DNA of 24,289 bases from assembly GCA_910587085.1 (NCBI GenBank), contig CAJUMC010000050.1:1-24289 (forward strand), in the 5' to 3' direction. The translations under genes were made by a program, and so were the position numbers. The DNA is from an uncultured Lachnospiraceae bacterium (GTDB lineage Bacteria > Bacillota > Clostridia > Lachnospirales > Lachnospiraceae). This document shows, in pieces, positions 1 to 7,139 of the stretch. Positions within the stretch are counted from its first letter, which is position 1, and the number at the start of each line of letters is the position of its first letter. The notes below the pieces were generated by a model. The model saw only the letters and a list, made by a program, of their open reading frames with translations. It made no database searches and was not told the DNA's origin.

Positions 1-169
1 TATAGCACAGATTTACGGATTGTTCACAATTTATTCATTCATGCGTTTGTCGTGCTGCGGCGGCAGTCGTTTGGCTTTGCGTTTCCTCTGCCCCGCTCCC
101 ACATCATGCTGACTATGCGTCCTTTTGATAAACACAGCGGCCTCAATCTGGAAATCTAGGTAAAGAATA
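1..169. other. Unassigned edge segment, no intact gene
   Basis: This stretch holds no recognisable intact gene. On the minus strand a frame open from 273 down to a TAA at 31-33 ends in a lysine/arginine-rich segment (QRKRKAKRLPPQHDKRMNE) but has no ATG start. On the plus strand frame 1 is open from the window edge to a TAG at 157-159. Either could be a fragment of the same decayed mobile element. I see no hairpin, promoter or repeat here. Confidence 0.3.
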
Positions 170-585
170 AGAGTTTGCGTTAAGGGTTCGTATCTCCAAA
201 CTGCAAAACTGACTGAAAGAAGAAGCCGACAACACCGAGCTGACCACCCCTGCTCATGGTAAGCTGAAACCCGTTAAATGGCGGTTAGCCTAGCTCTGAA
301 AAAGCACATCGAGTAAGCCGGCATTTAATTCAAGTACAAGGGAAGAAGCCGCTGACCAAAAGTGAGCAAATCCTGTTTACAGCAGCGAAATATTATCTCA
401 AAGGCATGAGGAACGGCAAGACCGCAATCCCGGCAAAGGCATGGAAAGCGGAGTATGCCAAGCGGACCGCCGAGCGGAAAACGCTCACCCAGAGGTATCT
501 TTCGCGGAAAGAGGAAGTAAAAGAAGCCAGGCAAATCCGAAAGAGCGTTTAGAGTATCTTGCGGCAGGAACAGCCCGTTTCACTG
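170..585 (+). pseudogene. Decayed relaxase/mobilization protein C-terminus
   Basis: No intact gene is visible in the first 604 bases. On the plus strand, 289-549 is open and reads as a basic, helical protein end with the segments KSEQILFTAAKYYLKG, IPAKAWKAEY and EEVKEARQIRKSV. From memory this resembles the C-terminus of relaxases carried by clostridial integrative elements; I could not search for it. The frame is closed by TAG at 550, yet reading through it continues as SILRQEQ, so the stop looks like a nonsense mutation. Upstream, a different frame (about 190-285) reads ELTTPAHGKLKPVKW before hitting stops, which suggests a frameshift near 290. No start codon or ribosome binding site is seen. 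It is probably the relic of an excised or eroded mobile element. The family assignment is moderate; that it is broken is fairly clear. Confidence 0.5.
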
Positions 586-604
586 TCTGCGTGCAGTTCC
601 TTCG

Positions 605-3600
605 TTAATCTCTGCCTTCCTGCCCATCCGCCGCGCTCCTCTCCAGTGCGTCGCGCAGCGGATAATTTTTTCCGCTCTGCTGCCGTCCGGTATATTCCTC
701 CAGCCTGCGGCGCGTGACATGCTCCACCTCCTCCTTGAGCTCCCGGGAGGAAATGCGCACGGCGCCCTGTCCGATCACAATCAGCTGTTCAAGCGCGTCC
801 GAGGTTGCCACAGTCACATGGTATTTTCGCCCCAGTTCATGCGATACCTTCTCAATATACATGTCCGCCGTCTCGGCCTCCCTCGTATAAACAACATGGA
901 TGTTGTGATATTTCTGCACCTCGCCGTGTCCGCCTCTCACGCGGTAGGCGTCAAAAACAAGAATCAGCCTGCACCGGACATAGCCCTGGTAATTGCACAG
1001 AATATCCATCAGCCGCTGCCGCGCAGAATCCAGATTTTCTCTTGCAAGTTCGGTCAGCTCCTCCCAGGCAAAGATTACATTATAGCCGTCTACCAGAAGA
1101 TATTCGGGGAGCTCACCGCTGCTTTTGTTCCCCGGAAAAAGCCGCCGGTCAACTCGTGCTTCCTGCCCTTTGTGTCCTTTGGGAAGTGCTCCTGATTCAA
1201 CCGTTTTTGTGCCGGGGACGGCCGGCAGCTGCACGTCCTCTTTCCTGTTTTTCTTCCTGCCCGCGCTCTCCCTTCCAAGGCTGTTTGCGCCGACCGGGGT
1301 ACGCCGCCTGACCTCGCCGAAGGTCCGCTTAAAAATCTCCTCCAGTTCCCTGTCCTCTGCATAGGAGCGCTCGAGGTAGTCTCCGCTCTTTCCGTCTCCC
1401 GGATGCTCCTCTTCTCCGTCCGCTCCCTGCTTTTTCCGGAGAACATCCGTTTTCAGGCCGGCTCCGCTCCCCTTTCCTCCCGTATAAACCGGAGGAATAT
1501 GCATATAATTTTCTGCCTCCTGCCACGGCACAGTAAAGCCGGCTCCGTTGGCACAGAAAACCGAATCTGCAGGATTGTCGATATCTGCCCCGGCCCGGTA
1601 GCCTGCGGCCGCGATGACCTGCTCGGCATTATGGCACGGCGCATACCCCTTCAGCCGGCAGACAATTCTTCCCAGACCATGCGAATAAGCAGTCAGCACC
1701 GATGTGTAGCCCTGCAGCTCCGATACCGGCGCACTGCCGGAGAGCACCGCGTACTCTCCCTCCTGTTCCGGCGGGCCGAACTCGCCGCACATACGCTCGA
1801 TATCTGCCATGGCCCGCCCGAGATTCTCCGGCGGAAGCTCCAAGCGGAATTCGTAATACGGCTCAAGCAGCACGCTTTTGGCCCGCATCAGCCCGTGCCG
1901 GACGGCGCGGTAGGTTGCCTGGCGAAAGTCGCCTCCCTCCGTGTGCTTGATATGCCCACGCCCGGCGGCCAGCGTAATTTTCATATCCGTGACCGGCGAG
2001 CCCGTAAGCACTCCTGGATGCTCCCGCTCCTCAAGATGAGTCAGAATCAGCCGCTGCCAGTTTCCGTCAAGCTCATCCACGCTGACTGCGGAAGCAAAAA
2101 CAAGACCGCTGTCCGGCTCTCCCGGCTCCATCAGAAGATGTACCTCGGCGTAATGTCGAAGCGGCTCGTAATGCCCCATTCCCTCGACGGTCTCCGATAT
2201 GGTTTCCCGGTACATAATGCTGCCCTGATCAAAACGGACCACAGCACCGAAGCGCTCCCGGATCAGCTCCGTCAGAACTTCGATCTGCACCTCGCCCATC
2301 AGCTGCACCTGGATTTCCTGCAGCGCCGCGTTCCAGCGGATATGAAGCAGCGGCTCTTCCTCCTCAAGAAGCCGCAGGTTTTTCAGCATCACCGACGCGT
2401 CCGTTCCCTCCGGAAGCAGCAGCCGCCAGGTCATAACAGGAACCGAGAGCGGCGGGCCGGACGGCGGCTCCGCACCAAAGCCCTGTCCGGGACAGGTATG
2501 CGTCAGCCCGGTCACTGCACAGATCGTGCCGGCGGGCGCGCAGTCGACCGCACGATATTTTGCACCGTTATAAATGCGGATCTGATCGACCTTTTCCTTC
2601 ACCGTATCCCCGTCAGATCTGCGCAAACCCGCTCTTCCCGGCAAGCTGTCTTTTCCGGCATTTACTGCACGGTTCTCACCGCTGCTCTCTCCGGACAGCC
2701 CGTCCCTTTCCGCGTTTTCCGCGCGGTTCTGACCGCTGTTCTCTCCGGACAGCCCGTTCCATCCCGCATTTTCTGCGCGGTTCTTACCGCCGCTTCCTCC
2801 GGACAGCCCGTCCCTTTCCGCGTTTTCCGCGCGATTCTGACCGCCCCCTGCCGGCGTCCCGTTTTTTTCGCTGCTCAGCAGCTCGCGCACACAGAGTCTG
2901 CCCCCCGTGATTTTCATCCAGGTCAGCCTTTTTCCCTGATCGTCCCGGCCAATCTTGTACACCTTCGCTCCGAATTCCTCCGGATATTCGTTTTCGGGGC
3001 AGTATTTCTCTATCCCGTCCAAAAGCCGATCCACACCGTCCAGCTTCAGCGCCGAGCCAAAAAATACCGGAAATACCAGTCTTTTTTTTATAGCAGACGC
3101 AATCGAGGAAGTCTCCTGCCGTCCCCGTTCCATATATTCCTCCAGAAGCTCCTCGGAACAGAGCGCCAGTTCCTCATAAAAGCTCTCCGCCGTTCTTCCG
3201 GAGAAATCAATGCAGCTGTCCGAAAGCCTGCTTTTCAGGTTGAGCAGCCGCAGTTCCCGGTCGGCTCCCGAAAGATCCATTTTGTTGACAAACACAAAAG
3301 TCGGAATCCGGTGATGCGCCAGCAGCCGCCACAGTGTTTCCGTATGCCCCTGAACCCCGTCCGTGCCGCTGATTACCAGTACCGCGCAGTCAAGCACCTG
3401 CAGTGTGCGCTCCATCTCCGCCGAAAAATCAACATGTCCCGGGGTATCAATCAGAGTGAGATCCATCTCCCTGAAGCGCAGCTGCGCCGGCTTGGAAAAT
3501 ATGGTAATCCCCCGGCTGCGCTCCTGTGCGTCGGTGTCCAGATAGGCATCTTTATGGTCAACCCGCCCCAGCTTCCGGATACTCCCCGCCTGATACAGTA

Positions 3601-3667
3601 TTCCTTCCGATAATGTTGTTTTCCCTGCATCCACATGGGCAAGAATTCCCGCAACAAGCTGTTTCAT
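605..3667 (-). CDS. TetM/EF-G-like translational GTPase fused to a YacP-type NYN domain
   Basis: A 1020-residue protein. Its N-terminal 680 residues have the layout of ribosome-protection/EF-G GTPases: G1 AHVDAGKTT (10-18), G2 RGITI (52-56), G3 DTPGH (74-78), G4 NKMD (128-131) and GSAL (204-207), followed by domains II-V. Residues about 855-985 are a separate NYN/PIN-like nuclease domain of the YacP (Rae1) type, with LLVDGYNVI, VFDAYR and VATSDALEQ. A low-complexity linker (about 730-850) joins them. Domain II is interrupted by an 18-residue tandem repeat (277-344). The domain IV loop corresponding to YSPVS of TetM reads HIKHTEGGDF, so true tetracycline protection is doubtful. A role in ribosome rescue or mRNA cleavage at the ribosome is inference from the fusion. 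The ATG is preceded by AAGGGG. Such proteins are often labelled tetracycline resistance in clostridial genomes. Confidence 0.85.
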   Translation of the reverse strand: MKQLVAGILAHVDAGKTTLSEGILYQAGSIRKLGRVDHKDAYLDTDAQERSRGITIFSKPAQLRFREMDLTLIDTPGHVDFSAEMERTLQVLDCAVLVISGTDGVQGHTETLWRLLAHHRIPTFVFVNKMDLSGADRELRLLNLKSRLSDSCIDFSGRTAESFYEELALCSEELLEEYMERGRQETSSIASAIKKRLVFPVFFGSALKLDGVDRLLDGIEKYCPENEYPEEFGAKVYKIGRDDQGKRLTWMKITGGRLCVRELLSSEKNGTPAGGGQNRAENAERDGLSGGSGGKNRAENAGWNGLSGENSGQNRAENAERDGLSGESSGENRAVNAGKDSLPGRAGLRRSDGDTVKEKVDQIRIYNGAKYRAVDCAPAGTICAVTGLTHTCPGQGFGAEPPSGPPLSVPVMTWRLLLPEGTDASVMLKNLRLLEEEEPLLHIRWNAALQEIQVQLMGEVQIEVLTELIRERFGAVVRFDQGSIMYRETISETVEGMGHYEPLRHYAEVHLLMEPGEPDSGLVFASAVSVDELDGNWQRLILTHLEEREHPGVLTGSPVTDMKITLAAGRGHIKHTEGGDFRQATYRAVRHGLMRAKSVLLEPYYEFRLELPPENLGRAMADIERMCGEFGPPEQEGEYAVLSGSAPVSELQGYTSVLTAYSHGLGRIVCRLKGYAPCHNAEQVIAAAGYRAGADIDNPADSVFCANGAGFTVPWQEAENYMHIPPVYTGGKGSGAGLKTDVLRKKQGADGEEEHPGDGKSGDYLERSYAEDRELEEIFKRTFGEVRRRTPVGANSLGRESAGRKKNRKEDVQLPAVPGTKTVESGALPKGHKGQEARVDRRLFPGNKSSGELPEYLLVDGYNVIFAWEELTELARENLDSARQRLMDILCNYQGYVRCRLILVFDAYRVRGGHGEVQKYHNIHVVYTREAETADMYIEKVSHELGRKYHVTVATSDALEQLIVIGQGAVRISSRELKEEVEHVTRRRLEEYTGRQQSGKNYPLRDALERSAADGQEGRD
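2636..2839 (-). repeat. 54-bp tandem repeat inside the TetM-like gene
   Basis: About 3.8 in-frame copies of an 18-residue unit of the type xNRAENAxxDGLSGxSG occupy residues 277-344. They sit in a disordered Gly/Asn/Glu-rich insertion inside what should be the domain II beta-barrel. The nucleotide copies are close to each other, which points to recent slippage or unequal recombination. The family normally has a short loop here. Confidence 0.85.
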
Positions 3668-3748
3668 TGTTATACCCCTTGCGTCCTTTTATCATTTCGT
3701 GCCGCAGGCGGACCCGCGGCATGGTTTAATGCATAGCTCTTAAAAAAT

Positions 3749-3767
3749 ACTTTTATGTTATAAAAGT
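3749..3767 (-). terminator. AT-rich hairpin with T-run downstream of the DUF3783 gene
   Basis: A perfect 8-bp inverted repeat (ACTTTTAT / ATAAAAGT, 3-nt loop) is followed on the minus strand by ATTTTTTAA. It lies 54 bases past the stop of the DUF3783 gene and before the TetM-like gene. The stem is weak, so termination may be partial. A second small GC-rich inverted repeat (TGCCGC at 3700-3705 with GCGGCA at 3716-3721) lies in the leader of the TetM-like gene, without a T-run. Confidence 0.35.
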
Positions 3768-3820
3768 TCTTCTTTCGATTCTCCCCTATCCTGCTTCGGT
3801 TTCTCCCTGTCCTGCCTCTG

Positions 3821-4216
3821 TCAGGAACGAAGGCTGTTTTTCTCCCGCTCCATCTCGACATACAGCCGAAGCGCGCTCCACTGCTGGTTGGTCGGCGTCT
3901 GCACCGCCTTGAAATCCACATGCACCTCATTTCTTCTCAGCGCTGCAAGCAGTTTATCGAGCTGCCCCTCCCCGAGACCGCAGAACACAAGCATGCTTTC
4001 GCCCGGGGGTGTTCCGTCAAAAATCTCCATTTCCGCCCCCTGATGCATCTTCTCTGTAAGAGTGTCGATTCTCTGCGATGCCAGCGCACCGATCGTCTGC
4101 CGCAGCAGCGTGCCCGGCACTGTTTCCACTCGCAGCTTCAGCTTCAGACCGCCCGCAGCTCTTTTCACCTTCATCAGCTCGTCCGAAGACAACCCGAACG
4201 CCAATATTTTTGCCAT
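3821..4216 (-). CDS. DUF3783 domain protein
   Basis: A 131-residue cytoplasmic protein recognised as DUF3783-like by its opening MAKILAFGL, the internal LVFCGLGEGQLDKLLAALR segment and the closing Trp/Leu-rich helix (NQQWSALRLYVEMEREK). Function is unknown. The ATG at 4216 is preferred over the in-frame ATG at 4228 because GGAGGAG lies just upstream of the former; the upstream ATG is itself part of that binding site. The gene begins almost on the stop of the MmcQ/YjbR gene (4229-4231), so translation is probably coupled. A weak terminator follows. Confidence 0.8.
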   Translation of the reverse strand: MAKILAFGLSSDELMKVKRAAGGLKLKLRVETVPGTLLRQTIGALASQRIDTLTEKMHQGAEMEIFDGTPPGESMLVFCGLGEGQLDKLLAALRRNEVHVDFKAVQTPTNQQWSALRLYVEMEREKNSLRS

Positions 4217-4228
4217 AAGCTCCTCCAT

Positions 4229-4573
4229 TCACTTCTGCCGCCGCACGGGCTTTGTCAGCTCATAGCTCTCCCGCAGCATCCGCTCCACATCCCCGTCCGG
4301 CACCGTACCGTCCAGAATAACGGAATTCCAGTGTTCTTTATTCATATGGTATCCCGGAAGCACGGACGCATGCGCTCCCCTCCAGAAATCGCGCCATTCC
4401 GTATCGCATTTGACATTGATCCAGATCTTCCCGTCCCTTTCAAAAATAAGGGCAAATATTTTTTTATTGCCGCAGTGCCGCATCGCCGTCCAGTTATCGT
4501 CATGAAACGGATAATCTTCCAGTACATCCGAAAATCCCCTGCAAAACGCAATGGCTTCCTCTCTCGTTCTCAT
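4229..4573 (-). CDS. MmcQ/YjbR family DNA-binding-like protein
   Basis: A 114-residue protein with the fold signature of the MmcQ/YjbR (CyaY-like) family: an N-terminal helix MRTREEAIAFCRGF, then FHDDNWTAMRHCGNKKIFALIF, WINVKCD, and the conserved end GYHMNKEHWNSVILDGTVPD with a C-terminal helix. Family members are small double-wing proteins, and DNA binding is proposed for some; the biological role is unknown. The reading frame stays open upstream to 4981, but that part overlaps the alkyltransferase-like gene and lacks family features. The ATG at 4573 has GGAGGGAG about eight bases upstream and is the right start. It is the middle gene of the three-gene operon. Confidence 0.85.
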   Translation of the reverse strand: MRTREEAIAFCRGFSDVLEDYPFHDDNWTAMRHCGNKKIFALIFERDGKIWINVKCDTEWRDFWRGAHASVLPGYHMNKEHWNSVILDGTVPDGDVERMLRESYELTKPVRRQK

Positions 4574-4625
4574 TCTCAGTCTCCCTCCTGCAACCGCACA
4601 GCAATCTCCGCTTCGTTTTCCCCCT

Positions 4626-5000
4626 TTAACCCTGTCTTTCCGGCGGTTCCCCTTCTGCACCCGGCTCCCCGGCAGCGGAGCACCGGGCTTCGGCTCTGCA
4701 GCCCCCGTCCCAGCAGCATGCAGCAATATCCGCACGTCCGTCCGCCAGAAACGGGATTCCTTCCTTCTCCAGCATTGCTCTGCGCAGCTGCATATAACCG
4801 CCGCCCGCAATCGAGCCGTCGGAGCGCACCACCCTCTGCCACGGGAGCTTCTCCGGGCAGCACCGCATTGCATAACCCACCTGCCGGGCCGCGCGCGGAC
4901 GGCCGAGCATCCGTGCAATCTGCCCGTAAGAAACCAGCTTCCCGCAAGGTATGCGCGCCACAACTTCATATACCTGATCAAAAAATGATTTTGTTTCCAT
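4626..5000 (-). CDS. Alkyltransferase-like protein (ATL, MGMT family without the active cysteine)
   Basis: A 124-residue protein with the DNA-binding domain of O6-alkylguanine-DNA alkyltransferases: METKSFFDQVYEVVARIPCG, VSYGQIARMLGRPRAARQVGYAM and then PWQRVVRSDGSI. In true MGMT the motif is PCHRV with the acceptor cysteine; here it is PWQRV (residues 53-57), the mark of alkyltransferase-like proteins, which bind alkylated guanine and flag it for nucleotide excision repair rather than dealkylating it. The C-terminal 34 residues are an unusual Cys/Gly/Ala/Glu-rich extension beyond the usual length of about 100-110. ATG 5000 is chosen for the upstream GAGGAG; the frame runs back to 5084 without such a site. 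It is first in the operon. Confidence 0.88.
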   Translation of the reverse strand: METKSFFDQVYEVVARIPCGKLVSYGQIARMLGRPRAARQVGYAMRCCPEKLPWQRVVRSDGSIAGGGYMQLRRAMLEKEGIPFLADGRADIAACCWDGGCRAEARCSAAGEPGAEGEPPERQG

Positions 5001-5039
5001 CAAAAGCTCCTCGTTTCTTGTTCCCTTATCCCGCAGTTC

Positions 5040-5068
5040 ATTATACCTGTTTTCCCCTTTTTTGTCAT
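5040..5068 (-). promoter_or_regulatory. Sigma-A promoter of the ATL operon
   Basis: On the minus strand ATGACA (5068-5063) and a perfect TATAAT (5045-5040) are separated by 17 bases. Transcription would start near 5033, about 33 bases before the ATG of the ATL gene. It is divergent from the promoter of the plus-strand foldase gene. Confidence 0.7.
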
Positions 5069-5092
5069 CCTTAATTCTTCTCAAAAAAAATC

Positions 5093-5121
5093 TTGAAATA
5101 TCTGTGAATATCCTTTATTAT
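5093..5121 (+). promoter_or_regulatory. Sigma-A promoter of the foldase gene
   Basis: TTGAAA (5093-5098) and TATTAT (5116-5121) are separated by 17 bases. Transcription would begin near 5128, giving a leader of about 65-80 nucleotides. The two divergent promoters are only about 25 bases apart, so they may influence each other. Confidence 0.65.
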
Positions 5122-5171
5122 TTTCACAAAATACTGTATTATATGGGTATTGCCTCGAAAGAGAGAATGAG

Positions 5172-5188
5172 AGCTCCGCCAAGGAGCT
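5172..5188 (+). promoter_or_regulatory. Small hairpin over the first ribosome binding site
   Basis: AGCTCC (5172-5177) and GGAGCT (5183-5188) can pair around a 5-base loop. The right arm overlaps the AAGGAG that serves the ATG at 5192. The second possible site, GGAGGG at 5195-5200, which serves the ATG at 5207, stays free. The hairpin is short, and its role is inference. Confidence 0.35.
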
Positions 5189-5191
5189 GAA

Positions 5192-6484
5192 ATGGAGGGT
5201 ACGAACATGGGGAAAAACAACATCCCTGCAACGGAAAATTCCGAAAAGAAAATGACAAAATATGACCGCAAAATGCTTGCCAGGAAGGAGGCGGAAATCC
5301 GCGAAAAACGCCAGCGCAGAATGACCCGCATCACCGCCGCAGTCATTATCGCGCTGATCGCCGTCGTCGCAATCGCCGTGCCGGTCGGCAGGCAGATCCG
5401 TGTAAAGTCGGAGTACATCCGCATCGGCGACCATTCGATCAACAAAGTCGAATACGACTTTATGTCCGGATATTTTACGAACTACACACGGAGCATGTAC
5501 ACTTATTTCGGTATGATCGACGGAACAAAGAGTCTTTCCGAACAGGATTTTGACGAGACGACGACCTGGCAGCAGTATTTTGACCAGACCACGGTTGACA
5601 GCATCCGCCAGTGCTTTATTCTGATCGACGACGCTAAGGAAAAGGGCCTGACCTACGATGTCAAGGAGAAGTACGACGAATTTTTCGCTTCCTGCGAGAG
5701 TGACGCCGCCACCAATTCCATGACGCTGGACAAATATCTCAAGGCAAATTTTGGCTCTTATGCTTCAAAATCCTCCCTGAAGGATATTCTTACCCTGCTG
5801 CTGACGGCCAGCGCCCACAACGATTATCTGCTGGAGCAGAACAAGCCTTCCGACGAAGATGTCGAGTCCTACTACGCGGAAAATAAAAACAGCTATGACA
5901 CAATAAACTTCAATCTGCTGGAGCTGAAAGCCGAGATTGCGGAGGGTGCCTCCGAGGAGGAAATCAGCAAGGCGATGGAGGATGCAAAGAAAAAGGCAGA
6001 CGAGTTTATGGCCCGCTTCCAGGCCGGCGAAACCTTCCTGGCACTCTACGGCGAATACGGCGGCGAGCTTCCTTCGGAGGAGGACGACTCGGACAAGGCG
6101 GACTCCCAGGAAGGCAGCTCGGAAGAAAAAGATTCTCTAAAGAACGCTTCTCTGAAGTCGGATGTCACATATTCATCCGCAAACACGCTGTACCGCGACT
6201 GGCTGTTTGAAGAAGGGCGCACCGCAACCGATATTACCGCAGTCGAGGACAAGACCGGCCACTCCTATCATATTGTGGCGTTCCGTTCCAGACAGCGCCC
6301 GGAGACCGTCACCGAAACCATCTCCGACACACTCGCATCCCGTGCAGTCAGCGAGTATATTGCAGGAAAATCGGAGCCTTACCGCCTGACGGACAAGAAG
6401 GATCATCTCCATCTCCCGTCGGTAACTCCTGTGCCGACGCCGACCCCGAACCCGGAAGCCAGCGTAACCCCGGCGGCCGAGTAA
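5192..6484 (+). CDS. Membrane-anchored PrsA/SurA-like foldase (degenerate parvulin)
   Basis: A 430-residue protein. A charged cytoplasmic N-terminus (1-46) leads into one transmembrane helix (about 47-66, AAVIIALIAVVAIAVPV), so the rest is outside the membrane. After it comes the SurA/PrsA-type N-terminal chaperone region (SINKVEYDFMSGYF...), a helical region, and a parvulin-like segment (about 230-390) split by an acidic Ser/Asp/Glu insertion. The end is a Pro/Thr-rich tail (PVPTPTPNPEASVTP). No lipobox is present, unlike Bacillus PrsA. It probably assists folding of exported proteins; prolyl isomerase activity is uncertain because the parvulin motifs are weak. Two starts are possible, ATG 5192 (AAGGAG) and ATG 5207 (GGAGGG). 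It is a single-gene unit with its own promoter and terminator. Confidence 0.75.
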   Translation: MEGTNMGKNNIPATENSEKKMTKYDRKMLARKEAEIREKRQRRMTRITAAVIIALIAVVAIAVPVGRQIRVKSEYIRIGDHSINKVEYDFMSGYFTNYTRSMYTYFGMIDGTKSLSEQDFDETTTWQQYFDQTTVDSIRQCFILIDDAKEKGLTYDVKEKYDEFFASCESDAATNSMTLDKYLKANFGSYASKSSLKDILTLLLTASAHNDYLLEQNKPSDEDVESYYAENKNSYDTINFNLLELKAEIAEGASEEEISKAMEDAKKKADEFMARFQAGETFLALYGEYGGELPSEEDDSDKADSQEGSSEEKDSLKNASLKSDVTYSSANTLYRDWLFEEGRTATDITAVEDKTGHSYHIVAFRSRQRPETVTETISDTLASRAVSEYIAGKSEPYRLTDKKDHLHLPSVTPVPTPTPNPEASVTPAAE

Positions 6485-6613
6485 GTTCGGAGTCCGCAGC
6501 CAGGCAGAAAGCGGTCTATCTTCTGCCTGCACAATTCCATGCCGCTTTTTTATCGGCGAAACGTTGTAAGGGCGTCCGTTCTGCGTACAGCTTCGTGCGG
6601 ATGCCCTGCATAT

Positions 6614-6657
6614 AAAAAGGTGCGGTATCCGGCAAAACCGGATACCGCACCTTTTTT
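6614..6657. terminator. Bidirectional intrinsic terminator between foldase gene and rpsO
   Basis: A perfect 14-bp stem, GGTGCGGTATCCGG (6619-6632) with CCGGATACCGCACC (6638-6651), and loop CAAAA, flanked by five A on the left and six T on the right. It therefore works in both directions for the convergent foldase gene and rpsO. Two further hairpins lie before it on the plus strand: CAGGCAGAA/TTCTGCCTG (about 6501-6530) and GGGCGTCCG/CGGATGCCC (about 6570-6607), neither with a good T-run. Confidence 0.92.
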
Positions 6658-6677
6658 AATCCCGAAAGAAATCAGGA

Positions 6678-6944
6678 TTACTTTCTCAGACCGAGACGGT
6701 CGATCAGCTTACGATAAGCATCCATGTCCGACTTCTTTAAATAGTCAAGAAGCCCTCTTCTCTGACCTACCATTTTCAGAAGTCCTCTTCTGGAATGATG
6801 ATCCTTGTGATTGTTCTTCAGGTGCTCGGTGAGCTCATTGATTCTCTCCGTGAGAAGTGCAACCTGAACTTCCGGAGAACCGGTATCCTCCGGCGTTCTT
6901 CCGTAAGCTGCAATAATCTCTGCTTTCTTTTCCTTGCTGATCAT
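6678..6944 (-). CDS. rpsO: 30S ribosomal protein S15
   Basis: An 88-residue protein with the full S15 sequence: MISKEKKAEIIAAYGR, DTGSPEVQVALLTERIN, the H-x-KDHHSRRGLL core and GQRRGLLDYLKKSD near the end. S15 binds helices 20-22 of 16S rRNA and nucleates the central domain of the small subunit. The ATG is preceded by AAGGAGG at ideal distance. It has its own promoter and a structured leader, and ends at a strong terminator. In many bacteria S15 represses its own translation by binding the leader; whether this leader does so cannot be seen. In Firmicutes rpsO usually follows ribF directly; here one small gene lies between. Confidence 0.97.
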   Translation of the reverse strand: MISKEKKAEIIAAYGRTPEDTGSPEVQVALLTERINELTEHLKNNHKDHHSRRGLLKMVGQRRGLLDYLKKSDMDAYRKLIDRLGLRK

Positions 6945-7019
6945 GGTAAAACCTCCTTGAAATATAATCGCCTGACACCAAGAGAGAGGTCGGAGCGTCC
7001 TGACTCTGAGCGTCGGCTG

Positions 7020-7056
7020 AAAAAATGCTGTATCCGGTCAGCCCGGACACAGCATT
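7020..7056 (-). terminator. Terminator-like hairpin in the rpsO leader
   Basis: On the minus strand AATGCTGTGTCCGG (7056-7043) pairs with CCGGATACAGCATT (about 7037-7024) with one G-U pair, followed at once by a run of T (7025-7020). The shape is that of an intrinsic terminator. It lies only a few bases beyond the inferred transcription start of rpsO and 76 bases before its ATG. It may terminate transcripts coming from the zinc-ribbon gene, act as an attenuator for rpsO, or both. Confidence 0.65.
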
Positions 7057-7057
7057 C

Positions 7058-7086
7058 ATTGTAGCATGAATTATAGAATTTGTAAA
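7058..7086 (-). promoter_or_regulatory. Sigma-A promoter of rpsO
   Basis: On the minus strand TTTACA (7086-7081) and TACAAT (7063-7058) are 17 bases apart. A second, perfect TATAAT (7075-7070) lies inside the spacer with only a poor -35, so two overlapping starts are possible, near 7051 and 7063. From the first, the outer base pairs of the leader hairpin would be missing; from the second, the whole hairpin would be transcribed. Confidence 0.65.
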
Positions 7087-7139
7087 GCGTAAAACACAGC
7101 GTTGATAAAACAAGCGGACGGAAATAATTTTGTCCTCTT

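Noticed and set aside
325..534. Minus-strand frame of 69 codons at the left edge
   Set aside because: Antisense to the relaxase remnant, no ribosome binding site, composition of a shadow.
1403..3613. Open frame of 736 codons on the plus strand opposite the TetM-like gene
   Set aside because: Antisense to a clearly conserved protein; composition is Arg/His/Pro/Leu-rich as expected of a shadow frame.
605..3667. Acquired tetracycline resistance gene
   Set aside because: The protein has the GTPase layout but lacks the TetM domain IV loop and has extra domains; resistance cannot be claimed.
6539..6832. Plus-strand frame of 97 codons after the foldase gene
   Set aside because: It runs through the terminator and into antisense of rpsO, with no ribosome binding site or conserved features.
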